From positions 1-64,000 of the forward strand of contig JBGSTD010000039.1 in NCBI GenBank assembly GCA_041736675.1: a stretch of DNA of 64,000 nucleotides, in the 5' to 3' direction. Positions 44,133 through 55,970 of this stretch are shown one piece after another. The notes under the pieces were generated by a model. The model searched no databases, had not been told where the DNA came from, and saw only the letters and a list, made by a program, of their open reading frames with translations. Position numbers and translations under genes: made by a program. The first letter of the stretch is position 1. The number at the start of each line of letters is the position of its first letter. The stretch is from Salaquimonas sp041736675 (lineage in GTDB: Bacteria; Pseudomonadota; Alphaproteobacteria; Rhizobiales; Rhizobiaceae).

Positions 44133-44338
44133 CTTTTCCGCACCATTACGAATGCAACAATACCTGTGACAATTGCCACCACAGGTCCGACGGTGAAGGC
44201 CATGCCCATGGCGACGCCGCCGTTCATCTCGCGTCCGTCATTGAGCCAGACAGCGACAGGGTAGAGCGCGATCATCGTGAACAAGTATCCGGCGACGACA
44301 GCCGCGATGACGATTGCGGTTTTGGTGATCCAGTGCAT
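44129..44338 (-). CDS. Small two-span membrane protein
   Basis: 69 residues with two hydrophobic segments (TAIVIAAVVAGYLFTMIALYPVAVWL and GMAFTVGPVVAIVTGIVAFVMV) around a short polar loop (NDGREMNGG). It overlaps the DUF922 gene at ATGA and is likely co-translated with it. No family recognised. Confidence 0.7.
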   Translation of the reverse strand: MHWITKTAIVIAAVVAGYLFTMIALYPVAVWLNDGREMNGGVAMGMAFTVGPVVAIVTGIVAFVMVRKR

Positions 44339-44410
44339 TTCCCCCTCCGTGAATGCAGGAGCATCACCGGAATTGGCGTTGTGGTCAAGCGGGATGCTGT
44401 CAGAAGCAAT

Positions 44411-47800
<3,390 letters not shown>

Positions 47801-47906
47801 GGGTGCAATATGGCGAGGGCAAAGCCAAATGGAAAGGGGGCGAGCAGGATTTTTGGAAAAGATACTGACAGGGTTATGTCAGGAGGGGGAGAAGGCATCA
47901 GATTAA

Positions 47907-48641
47907 CTATCGCCGATGTTCCCGCAAAAAATTTTCATCCGGTCTGAATTTAGACGGAAAATTAAAATAACCGGTCATACTCATCAGTCTCATTTTATTT
48001 GTGGTCACTGGATCAAGCGCAGTTGAGTAGACAATGCGTCCATCATCTTCAACAGCAATCAAATTGTTTTCAAATGCCTTGTCATGCAAGCGGTTTAAGC
48101 AAATGCCATTTCTGGGATTCATCCGATTTTCTTTATCAAATGACCACGGTCTTATGTGTCCAGCAATTAACAGAGAAGGTTGTGAAATGCCTGTAATCGC
48201 ACACTTCTCATCATAACTCGCCAAAACCATTTCACGGAAAATATTTTGACCTTGCCTTGTATTTGTTATTCGAAGAATATTCTCTCCACTGGTGTTTAAA
48301 TTTTCAAAGCGAGCCTGCGCGTCTTCAGCAAATCCTTGGGCAGTTTCAGTTTTGTTCACATCGGGCAAAAATTTCGCACTTTCTACCAACGAATTGAAGA
48401 ACTTTGACCAAACAGCTCTATCAAGTTCGCTAGAATTAGACATACCTTTTCGATCCAAAGTTTCGTCTATGCTTGCAAGATTGGACATCTTCATTGCAAT
48501 CGATCCCGGAGTTCGATTTAACATTTCAGCTAGAATCACAATCTCGGGATTTCGTGAGTGTATTTTTCCGAAAGGTGTTTTGATATAGAGCGATATTGCT
48601 TGAACTATTTCGTTTTCAGTCCATTTTCTACCAGCTGTCAC
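47907..48641 (-). CDS. HNH endonuclease
   Basis: About 244 residues. The C-terminal HNH domain reads CAITGISQPSLLIAGHIRPW, then NPRNGICLNRLHDKAFENN, typical of HNH-type restriction-like nucleases. The N-terminal half (WTENEIVQAISLYIKTPFG, GSIAMKMSNLASID) looks like a DNA-binding helical module found with such nucleases. GTG at 48641 with AGGA eight bases before is the likely start. The gene is visibly AT-richer than its neighbours and follows a small gene by ten bases, so the two form a probable acquired pair. Confidence 0.85.
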   Translation of the reverse strand: MTAGRKWTENEIVQAISLYIKTPFGKIHSRNPEIVILAEMLNRTPGSIAMKMSNLASIDETLDRKGMSNSSELDRAVWSKFFNSLVESAKFLPDVNKTETAQGFAEDAQARFENLNTSGENILRITNTRQGQNIFREMVLASYDEKCAITGISQPSLLIAGHIRPWSFDKENRMNPRNGICLNRLHDKAFENNLIAVEDDGRIVYSTALDPVTTNKMRLMSMTGYFNFPSKFRPDENFLREHRR

Positions 48642-48651
48642 CAACAATGTC

Positions 48652-48969
48652 CTAAAAACTAGAAAACCAACCGAGGCGATTTGCTTCCAAAAATTGCACA
48701 ACCAATTCTGAAGCAGAGCATTTTACTTTACTGACTTCAACATTTTCGACAACTTCAAAAGTCTGAAAGGTATGTAAATAGTGATCGTCTTGATTTATTG
48801 GCATATCCAGAAGATGCTCTAATCCAACTTCATGGGGAACAAAAAATTCTCCATCAAAAAGATACTCCTCGACCATTGCCAAAGTAAATGTACCTGAAAC
48901 AAAAAATTCGCCCCAAAATTTATAATTCGACGCATCTCTGTATATATAAGTGACTTTAGTGAACGACAT
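48652..48969 (-). CDS. Small protein paired with the HNH nuclease
   Basis: About 105 residues, ATG at 48969 after TTGGAG. It opens MSFTKVTYIYRDASNYKFWG and is rich in aromatic and acidic residues, with no membrane segment. Proteins with the RDASNYK(F/Q)WG opening are found in many accessory regions; function unknown. Ten bases before the HNH gene and equally AT-rich. A partner, specificity or immunity role is speculation. Confidence 0.7.
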   Translation of the reverse strand: MSFTKVTYIYRDASNYKFWGEFFVSGTFTLAMVEEYLFDGEFFVPHEVGLEHLLDMPINQDDHYLHTFQTFEVVENVEVSKVKCSASELVVQFLEANRLGWFSSF

Positions 48970-49126
48970 AACCAAGGCTCCAATTGCTCAAACCAAGATT
49001 ACAGATTCCTATTTGAAATTCTCCTGGACTTTAGACCAGGAGAATTTGCGTAAACTATCCCCCCTTTCCTTCCTCCTGTCCCTGCCCTAATTCTGATGTA
49101 ACGCCATTCTTACCGCAGGAATTCCC

Positions 49127-49531
49127 ATGCCACTTTCCCTCGTCGCCTATCTTTCAACGGTTGTCATTTTTCTTGCCATTGATTTTGTCTGGCTGTCCTA
49201 TGCCGCGAAGAGTTTTTACAAGCTGCATCTGGGTGATCTGATGCTCGACAAGCCGAACCTTGGTATTGCCGCAGGGTTTTATCTGACCTATGCAATTGCG
49301 GTGGTTGTGCTGGCGGTGATGCCCGCCTTGCGCGCCAATGACTGGACCACGGCACTTCTTTATGGTGCGCTGCTCGGCATGGCTGCCTATGGAACCTATG
49401 ATATTACAAACCTGGCAACATTGAAAAACTGGCCTGCCATTGTCTCGGTTGTGGACTGGATCTGGGGAACTGTCTTGACCGGCTGCGTTGCCATGCTGGC
49501 GTTTTTTGTAACACGCTGGTTTTCAGCCTAG
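49127..49531 (+). CDS. DUF2177 family membrane protein
   Basis: 134 residues with four hydrophobic spans (LVAYLSTVVIFLAIDFVWLSY, IAAGFYLTYAIAVVVLAVM, LLYGALLGMAAYGTYDITN, IVSVVDWIWGTVLTGCVAMLAFFV). The DFVWL and YDxTNLATLKNWP stretches are the DUF2177 marks. Role unknown. It is a single gene with no strong terminator of its own; the hairpin after it serves the opposite strand. Confidence 0.88.
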   Translation: MPLSLVAYLSTVVIFLAIDFVWLSYAAKSFYKLHLGDLMLDKPNLGIAAGFYLTYAIAVVVLAVMPALRANDWTTALLYGALLGMAAYGTYDITNLATLKNWPAIVSVVDWIWGTVLTGCVAMLAFFVTRWFSA

Positions 49532-49571
49532 AGGGAAATACAGGTATCGGGCAGGCCAAACCGGCAGGCAT

Positions 49572-49603
49572 GAAAAAGCCCCCGGTCGGGGAAAACCGGG
49601 GGC
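49572..49603 (-). terminator. Terminator of the first EF-hand gene
   Basis: Leftward reading gives GCCCCCGGT/ACCGGGGGC with an eight-base loop followed by TTTTTC, 34 bases after the EF-hand stop. It may also stop rightward transcripts from the DUF2177 gene. Confidence 0.88.
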
Positions 49604-49637
49604 GCAGGAATTGGGGAACTCCTGGAACTGACGGATG

Positions 49638-49865
49638 TTAGCCGGCAGCTGCTTTCGCGAATTCGTCAGCGTTCAATCCGCCGCTTGCGTCGGCATCAGC
49701 TGCCTTGAACTGGTCTTCCGTCCAGGTCCAGCCTGCAGCAGTTGCTTCTTCCATCGTCACATTGCCGTCTGCATTGGCATCAACTTTCATGAAATCCGCT
49801 TCCTGGGCAAACGCTGGGAGGCCGGAAAGTCCGATTACTGCAAGTGCGAGAATAGTTTTCTTCAT
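49638..49865 (-). CDS. Small secreted EF-hand protein, copy 1
   Basis: 75 residues. Signal peptide MKKTILALAVIGLSGLPAFA, then two EF-hand loops: DANADGNVTMEE and DADASGGLNADE. It probably binds Ca2+ in the periplasm. The ATG at 49865 follows GGAGA. A paralogue lies 306 bases upstream on the same strand with its own terminator, so the two are separate units. Partner unknown. Confidence 0.88.
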   Translation of the reverse strand: MKKTILALAVIGLSGLPAFAQEADFMKVDANADGNVTMEEATAAGWTWTEDQFKAADADASGGLNADEFAKAAAG

Positions 49866-50102
49866 GATAGTCTCCTTTTTCAAGATTACGCTAACGCGGT
49901 TGCGCAGCGTTGGTTGAAAGATGGGAACCAAACGGGGCAACTTACAGGCGAAAAGGAATCAAAATTCAGGCATTGGGTAAAGCTTGGTTTCAGTTTTTAT
50001 ATTATTTGAACTCAACTTTTTTGACTTGAAGTTACATCGAACTATTTTCACAGCAATTGTGCGTGAAATATCGCGGGATACAGGAATTATAGAAAATTCA
50101 AC

Positions 50103-50139
50103 AAAAAAGCCCCTGTCATTGCTGACAAGGGCCGTTTTT
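50103..50139 (-). terminator. Terminator of the second EF-hand gene (bidirectional form)
   Basis: GCCCCTGTCA/TGACAAGGGC stem with T-runs on both sides, 33 bases past the EF-hand stop. The rest of the 306-base gap between the two EF-hand genes shows nothing else certain. Confidence 0.85.
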
Positions 50140-50171
50140 CAATACCGGTAAAGGTATTAAAACACTCAAGC

Positions 50172-50411
50172 TTACATAGCAGAAGCGGCAGCGAATTCTT
50201 CAGCGTTCAGGCTGCCATCGGCATCCTTGTCAGCTGCTTTGAATTCTTCTTCAGTCCATTTCCAGCCGGCAGCAGTAGCTTCTTCCATGGAAACCATTGC
50301 GTTTTTGTCAGCGTCAACAACCGCAAAATCTTTCTCGCCAGCGTGTGAAGCGGCGAAAGCTGTAACAGCTGAGAAACCAACGAACGCGATTGAAAGCATA
50401 ACTTTTTTCAT
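50172..50411 (-). CDS. Small secreted EF-hand protein, copy 2
   Basis: 79 residues. Signal peptide MKKVMLSIAFVGFSAVTAFA; loops DADKNAMVSMEE and DKDADGSLNAEE. The first loop has Asn-Ala at positions 5-6 where Asp-Gly is usual, so it may bind calcium weakly. EATAAGWKWTEEEFKAAD is nearly the same as in copy 1. A small hairpin (GACACGA-CAA-TCGTGTC, 50439-50455) lies in its leader. Confidence 0.88.
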   Translation of the reverse strand: MKKVMLSIAFVGFSAVTAFAASHAGEKDFAVVDADKNAMVSMEEATAAGWKWTEEEFKAADKDADGSLNAEEFAAASAM

Positions 50412-50728
50412 TCAAAACTCCTGTAAGATGAACATGCCGACACGACAATCGTGTCTTGGCAGAGCCAGCTTTTCTGCCTGAATTCAGGCGAAAGTTTGTC
50501 ATAATTGAAGCGGAATCCGGAAGTTGGAGAAATATCTTTTCAACAAATATTTCGCAATTATTTCATATATTTGACTTGCAATCCTGCCATGTTGAATCAA
50601 CGCGCAAATCCGTACTTCGCTACGCAAAGGTCATGTATGAAGGTACAGTTGATGGCATCGAAAAGCCGTTCCGCAAACGGGTGTTTGCGGAACACAAATA
50701 TCAGTTTGCAAAGCAGATACCCAGACCC
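50412..50728. other. Non-coding gap with a leader hairpin and a strong 3' hairpin
   Basis: Holds the leader hairpin of the second EF-hand gene (50439-50455) and a perfect 11-base-pair hairpin GTTCCGCAAAC/GTTTGCGGAAC (50668-50693) 36 bases past the stop of the acyltransferase gene, probably its terminator although the T-run is short. No gene seen. Confidence 0.6.
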
Positions 50729-52663
50729 CTACCGGCCTTCGAAAAAGCTCTCGACATTTTCCTTGCCGAGGTATCGCGCAATGAAGTCGCGACGGGCATC
50801 GGGCAGTTCGAGAACAGCAAGCGATGCCATGGCATGGTCAAGCTCCGGCCATTCACCGGTCGATATGTATTTCAACCCGATATTGGAATACTGGCGATAC
50901 AGCACAGGGAGCTTTCGCTCGCCATGTTCGAGTGCTTCAATAACGCAACCGATTTCAGCCAACGTTTTGGCGTTGCCAACAAGATCAGCCACGTCAATTT
51001 GCGGCGGCAATTGCACATTGTAGGGATGCAACGGACTGGCAAAACCGGCCATCTTTTCGTTACTGCAGCGTTCCTCGATAAATCGCTTCAGCACATGACG
51101 CGACAGGGGCGAGAACGCCTGGGAAATGGTGACGGGACCAATCAGGTATTTGATCGACTTGTCGCGACGCAAAATGTCCATGATTCCGCGCCACATCATC
51201 ATCAAGGGGGCGTAGGAACGCTGATAATCTTCACCAATGGCGGCACGGCCAAGTTCCAGTGCCTTGGGCAGCATATCGAGGAACGGCTTGTTCAACTTGA
51301 AAATCGAAGAGGTTACCAGATCGTGCGGATCGACGCCGCCTTCCACCCTTGACGGAATGATGTAACGGTAACTGCCCGCAATTCTGCTGTTTTTTTCATC
51401 CCATAACACCAGGTGAGAATAGACCCGGTCATATTCGTCAATCAAATCGGATGGAGAAGCAACGCTGGCAGTTCCAGCGTATGCGTTGAAGCGCACATCA
51501 GCAATTGCCCCGGTCAGCTCATCCGGCATCCCGTGGGTGATATCAAACACTTTCAGGCCGTCATGTTCAACAATGACCGGATACTCTGCCACTACTTTCG
51601 CCAGCGATTTTGTACCCAGAACAGCGACTGACTGCTTACTTCCAACCGCTTTGCGAACGTTGGTTGTCGCGCTGGCGGCGGTGGCAACTTTCTTCACGCG
51701 CACTGCGGGGGCATCCCTGCCCTTGCGAGAGGCGCTGTATTTCGGGTCTGCCAAATAGGTCAATGCCCGCGCAATTTGCCCGGGAGGGGCGATGCGCGCT
51801 GCCTTGACGATCTGTTCTGCAGGCACAGGATTGCCAAGGGTGAAGGCAATGTCGTGTCCGCCCCGCATGAATTCACGCAAGATCATCAGCGTACGCAATT
51901 TGGGATGAACAAGACCAGCCGCCTGGAAGCGCCAGCTGTTACGGCCGGAAACATGAACCGGCACCAGATTGGCATTTCCGGCTTCAACAAAAATGCGGAC
52001 CTGATCTGTCCATTCACCGTCTTGAACAACTGTTTGGCCCCATTTCAAATGTGAGCACAGACGACCTGGAAACAGCGCCAAATCACCGCCCTCTTTCAAA
52101 TGCTTCAAGGCGGAAACCATGGACCGACGGTTCATCGCCCGATTTTTCTCGTTCATGAATGGATCAACAAAAAGCAGTTTGTGAGTAATTGAATCAGCAC
52201 TGGTCAAAAACGAATTGGCGAACAGGCGAAAGTTTGGCCGGTATTGCTCAAGCATTGAATTCACAGCAAATGCATCTGGCATTCCATACGGGTGATTTGA
52301 AACAAACACCGCCGGTTTGCCCTCAAGCTTGTCGAATGCCTCAGGATTTGTGACGCGCCATTTTATGTCCAATTCCTTGAACAGATGGCTGATCATCAAT
52401 TCACTTGAAGGCCAGGGCGTTCCAGCTTTCAGGCATATCTTGTTGACGGCACCGATGCCTATTGCAGACTCTGCAAGCAGCACTAGCGCCCGGTCGAGCA
52501 AACCGCCGCCTGTCTTGTCCAGCAAAACTTCTGTCCGCAGATATTTAGGGCCAGGGCCGCCGGAACCATCAAAATTGAAACGATGCTGGATTGGCTGTGT
52601 CGACACACCCGCCTTAACATCAAGGGCGTTGGATGCGATCTCAGTCTTGTCGATTATTGCCAT
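50729..52663 (-). CDS. Two-domain acyltransferase, OlsF-like (ornithine-lipid type)
   Basis: 644 residues. The N-terminal half is a PlsC/OlsA-like acyltransferase with FVSNHPYGMPDAFAV near residue 120 and LALFPGRLCSHL. An Ala/Lys/Val-rich linker (about 325-365) leads to a C-terminal OlsB/hemolysin-type N-acyltransferase (GNAT-like) domain: ADVRFNAYAG, YSHLVLWDEKNSRIAGSYRYI, LGRAAIGEDYQRSYAPLMMMWRGI, KYLIGPVTISQAF. In OlsF the C-terminal part makes lyso-ornithine lipid and the N-terminal part adds the second acyl chain. Such phosphorus-free lipids replace phospholipids under phosphate limitation. The amino-acid head group here is not proven. Confidence 0.8.
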   Translation of the reverse strand: MAIIDKTEIASNALDVKAGVSTQPIQHRFNFDGSGGPGPKYLRTEVLLDKTGGGLLDRALVLLAESAIGIGAVNKICLKAGTPWPSSELMISHLFKELDIKWRVTNPEAFDKLEGKPAVFVSNHPYGMPDAFAVNSMLEQYRPNFRLFANSFLTSADSITHKLLFVDPFMNEKNRAMNRRSMVSALKHLKEGGDLALFPGRLCSHLKWGQTVVQDGEWTDQVRIFVEAGNANLVPVHVSGRNSWRFQAAGLVHPKLRTLMILREFMRGGHDIAFTLGNPVPAEQIVKAARIAPPGQIARALTYLADPKYSASRKGRDAPAVRVKKVATAASATTNVRKAVGSKQSVAVLGTKSLAKVVAEYPVIVEHDGLKVFDITHGMPDELTGAIADVRFNAYAGTASVASPSDLIDEYDRVYSHLVLWDEKNSRIAGSYRYIIPSRVEGGVDPHDLVTSSIFKLNKPFLDMLPKALELGRAAIGEDYQRSYAPLMMMWRGIMDILRRDKSIKYLIGPVTISQAFSPLSRHVLKRFIEERCSNEKMAGFASPLHPYNVQLPPQIDVADLVGNAKTLAEIGCVIEALEHGERKLPVLYRQYSNIGLKYISTGEWPELDHAMASLAVLELPDARRDFIARYLGKENVESFFEGR

Positions 52664-52914
52664 TTATTTTTCAAAAGCCCTGTTCGTATGCCTGAGCCAT
52701 ACCCCATCTTTATGTCGATATTGACCGGCGAATGCAATGCCGGAATGGTTTCGGCAAACAATTGATTTGTAAAGAATCATTTCAGTGCGAATATTGGACA
52801 CTTATCAATGTGCGTTTTTCATCCGTCAGAATTATGACGAGTTCGAAATGTAGTATTTCCAGGACCGAGAGATGCCGGGCTCTGAGTGGGTAAACAAAAA
52901 TGGGAGATAAAACG

Positions 52915-54702
52915 ATGAAACGTCATATGCGACCATTTGGAAAATCATTCCTCTCTGCGCTTCTGGTGCTTGCCATCGCATGGTTTTCAACGGCGACGGC
53001 GCAACAGGCGGCCGATACCATTGCGCCCGAATTTGGCGCAATCAGACAGAGCAGCAATCTTGTCAGGGCAAACTCGGAAATGATAGTTGCCGCACATCCC
53101 GAGGCGGCCAAAGCCGGTTTTGCAATCCTTGAAAAAGGCGGCAATGCCATTGATGCGATGATCGCCACGCAGCTTATTCTGGGTCTTGTCGAGCCACAAT
53201 CATCCGGATTGGGCGGCGGTGCGTTTCTTGTCTATCATGACGCCAAATCCGGTAAAGCCACGACTTTTGACGGACGGGAAACTGCTCCGCTTGCCGCCAA
53301 GCCCGATCTTTTTGTAGGGCCGGACGGGGAAGCCTTGAAATTCATGGACGCGGTAATCGGCGGTAGATCGGTTGGCACGCCGGGAACCGTTGCCCTGCTT
53401 GAACACGCCCATAAAAAATTCGGCAAATTAATCTGGGCCGATCTGTTTGCTCCAGCCATCGCGCTTGCTGAAAACGGATTTGCAGTTTCGAAGCGAATGA
53501 ACGAATCCATCGCCGGTTCGGCTGAAAGCCTCTTCAATAACCAGATCACCCGCAACTACTTTTTTTCAGAGGAAGGCCTGCCGATATTTGAAGGCACCCT
53601 TTTAAAGAACCAGCCTTACGCCGATACCCTAAAAGCAATTGCCACGGATGGCGCCAAAGCATTTTATTCCGGTGCAATAGCCGAGGATATTGTAAAGACA
53701 GTACAGGGCGCCGAAGGAAATCCGGGTCTTCTGGCGATTGTTGATCTAGCCAACTACAAGGTGATTGAGCGTGATCCCGTCTGCTTTGAATACCGCGTTT
53801 ACAAAGTCTGCGGGATGGGACCGCCCTCATCGGGTGCCCTGACCCTTGGCCAGATTTTCGGAATGCTGGAAGACCATGATCTGGCTGGATTGGGTCCTGC
53901 AGATCCTGAAAGCTGGCGGTTGATAGGGGAAGCCTCGCGGCTCGCATTCGCCGACCGTGGCAAGTACATGGCTGACAGCGATTTTGTCAAAATGCCAAAG
54001 GGGCTGCTCAACAAGACATATTTGAGCGAACGGGCAAAGCAATTTGAAAAGGCGGCGAGCGGCGGCAAAGCCATGCCGACTGAAGCGGTGCAGCCGGGCA
54101 ATCCGCCAACAGATCACGCTTTGTTTTTTGCCAATGACACCTCACTCGAATTGCCATCGACCAGTCACTTCGTCATCGCAGACGGACAAGGCAATATTGT
54201 ATCGATGACCACAACGATTGAAAACGGTTTTGGATCAAGGCTGATGGTACGCGGCTTTTTGCTGAACAATGAACTGACCGATTTCTCGTTTACACCCGAT
54301 TTTGGCGGCGTGCCGATTGAAAACCGGGTTTAACCGGGAAAACGACCGCGTTCCTCGATGTCGCCAACCATTGTCTATAAAGACAACAAGCCATGGCTTG
54401 CTATTGGTTCGCCAGGAGGGAGCCAGATCATCGGTTATGTTGCCAAGACACTGATTGGCGTGATGGATTGGGGAATGGACGTGCAGGCCGCCATTGATCT
54501 GCCGCATCTTGTAAACCGCTTTGGAACTTTTGAGCTGGAAGAAGGTACGAACGCGGCCAGTCTTGAGCCCGCTCTAGTAGAAATGGGCTACAAGACAAAG
54601 ATTGGAAATCTCAACTCCGGGCTGCACGCAATCATGACTACTGATCAGGGCCTTGAAGGCGGCGCTGATCCCCGGCGCGAGGGAATTGCACTGGGCCGTT
54701 AG
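52915..54702 (+). pseudogene. ggt: Gamma-glutamyltransferase interrupted by an in-frame TAA
   Basis: The frame of 596 codons has one TAA at 54331-54333 (codon 473); the same frame resumes directly with PGKRPRSSMSPTIV, the conserved stretch after the small-subunit start. Before it come a signal peptide (SFLSALLVLAIAWFSTATA), the large subunit (MIVAAHPEAAKAGFAILEKG, SSGLGGGAFLVYHD) and the processing Thr416 in ELPSTSHFVIAD. After the stop come SPGGSQIIGYV and LPHLVNRFG. A CAA to TAA change fits the context NRVQPGKRP. The truncated product would lack the end of the small subunit, including the GGS loop, so it should be inactive. Start ATG at 52915 after GGGAGAT. Confidence 0.9.
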
Positions 54703-54721
54703 CTAGATCATCAACCAAAAG

Positions 54722-54747
54722 CCCTGCGTGAGATTTGCAGGGTTTAT
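54722..54747. terminator. Hairpin between ggt and a convergent small gene
   Basis: CCCTGC/GCAGGG stem with a nine-base loop; TTT on the plus side and CTTTT on the minus side. Weak bidirectional terminator. Confidence 0.55.
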
Positions 54748-54769
54748 CAGAATTGCATTCGGGAGTCGG

Positions 54770-54994
54770 TCAGACAACCATAGCTTTCATATTGGCTATA
54801 AGTCGCTCCTGCTCTGCGGTCAGCGCTTCAACGACCTTGAAATCTTCTTTCTGCTCAGCGCCAATGCGCTGGGAAATTACATTCATAAGCGCATTGCCGG
54901 AAGACTTCAGGGCTTCCATGCGGGCAATCATGCTTGCCTTGGCAACCAATGCATCTGAGGGTGGATACTGGATTTCACTGACGGGACGTATCAT
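54770..54994 (-). CDS. Small helical protein of unknown function
   Basis: 74 residues, starting MIRPVSEIQYPPSDALVAKA, then an alpha-helical, probably coiled region (ASMIARMEALKSSGNALMNV and QRIGAEQKEDFKVVEALTAE). No signal or membrane segment. ATG at 54994 with GAGA upstream; a GTG at 55030 is possible. Divergent from nadK. I do not know the family. Confidence 0.6.
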   Translation of the reverse strand: MIRPVSEIQYPPSDALVAKASMIARMEALKSSGNALMNVISQRIGAEQKEDFKVVEALTAEQERLIANMKAMVV

Positions 54995-55193
54995 TTCTGT
55001 CTCACTTTTATACTGACGCGGAGTTGGCACTGCCGCGAGTTACAAACAAAGCTAACATTTCCTTTTGGGAACTGATTTACAGATGATGAGCCAACAGACT
55101 TAAAAAATTCCTAACCGCCTGCCTAATTCGACTTTTGCTTCGCTGGCCGTTCAATGCTAATGGGCTATCTGATTTCCAGTTTCCATTTTCAGG

Positions 55194-55961
55194 ATGACCC
55201 CGTTGAAAATAGCATTTGTTGCCAGCAGAACCCGAGAAGCGGCTGAAAGTCTTGCCAACCTCGAAGCGAGATACGGCAATCACAAGCCAAACGGCGCAGA
55301 CATCATTGTTGCTCTTGGCGGCGACGGCTTTATGCTGGCAACACAACATCGCTTCATGAATTCAAATATTCCGGTTTACGGCATGAACAAGGGAACGGTT
55401 GGTTTCCTGATGAACGAATACAACGAGGAAAATCTGGAAGACCGGCTGGTGAACGCAGTCAAAAATACCATTCAGCCTCTGGTTATGATTGCTCTGGACG
55501 CCAAAGGGAAAACCCATCGTCACAAGGCGATCAACGAGGTGTCCCTGCTGCGGCAGTCCTATCAGGCAGCCAGTTTGCAAATCTCGATTGATGGAAAGGT
55601 CAGACTTGAAAATCTGATAGGAGACGGCGTACTTGTCGCCACTCCCGCGGGGTCGACTGCCTATAATCTGTCAGCTCATGGCCCCATCCTGCCGCTGGAT
55701 GCTCCATTGCTCGCATTGACGCCGATAAGCCCTTTCAGGCCAAGGCGCTGGAGTGGTGCATTGATCCCATCAAAAAGCCTGGTGGAAATCGCGATCCACG
55801 AGCCGGAAAAACGTCCTGTCAACGCGGTGGCCGACCACTTCGAGGTAAAATCGGTCGTTTCCGTGACTGTGCGCGAAGACCCTGACTCGCATGGAATAAT
55901 ACTTTTTGATCCCAATCATTCGTGGGATGAGCGTATCTTGACAGAGCAATTTCAGTATTAA
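55194..55961 (+). CDS. nadK: NAD kinase
   Basis: 255 residues. GGDG motif in IIVALGGDGFMLATQH, MNKGTVGFLMNEY, the INEVSLLRQS segment and GDGVLVATPAGSTAYNLSAHGPI are all diagnostic. It phosphorylates NAD+ to NADP+ in the cytosol. Length is normal for rhizobial NAD kinases. ATG at 55194 has AGG too close; a TTG at 55203 (LKIAFVAS) has better spacing. Convergent with the DUF2336 gene, ten bases between stops. Confidence 0.95.
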   Translation: MTPLKIAFVASRTREAAESLANLEARYGNHKPNGADIIVALGGDGFMLATQHRFMNSNIPVYGMNKGTVGFLMNEYNEENLEDRLVNAVKNTIQPLVMIALDAKGKTHRHKAINEVSLLRQSYQAASLQISIDGKVRLENLIGDGVLVATPAGSTAYNLSAHGPILPLDAPLLALTPISPFRPRRWSGALIPSKSLVEIAIHEPEKRPVNAVADHFEVKSVVSVTVREDPDSHGIILFDPNHSWDERILTEQFQY

Positions 55962-55970
55962 GGCCCGGAG

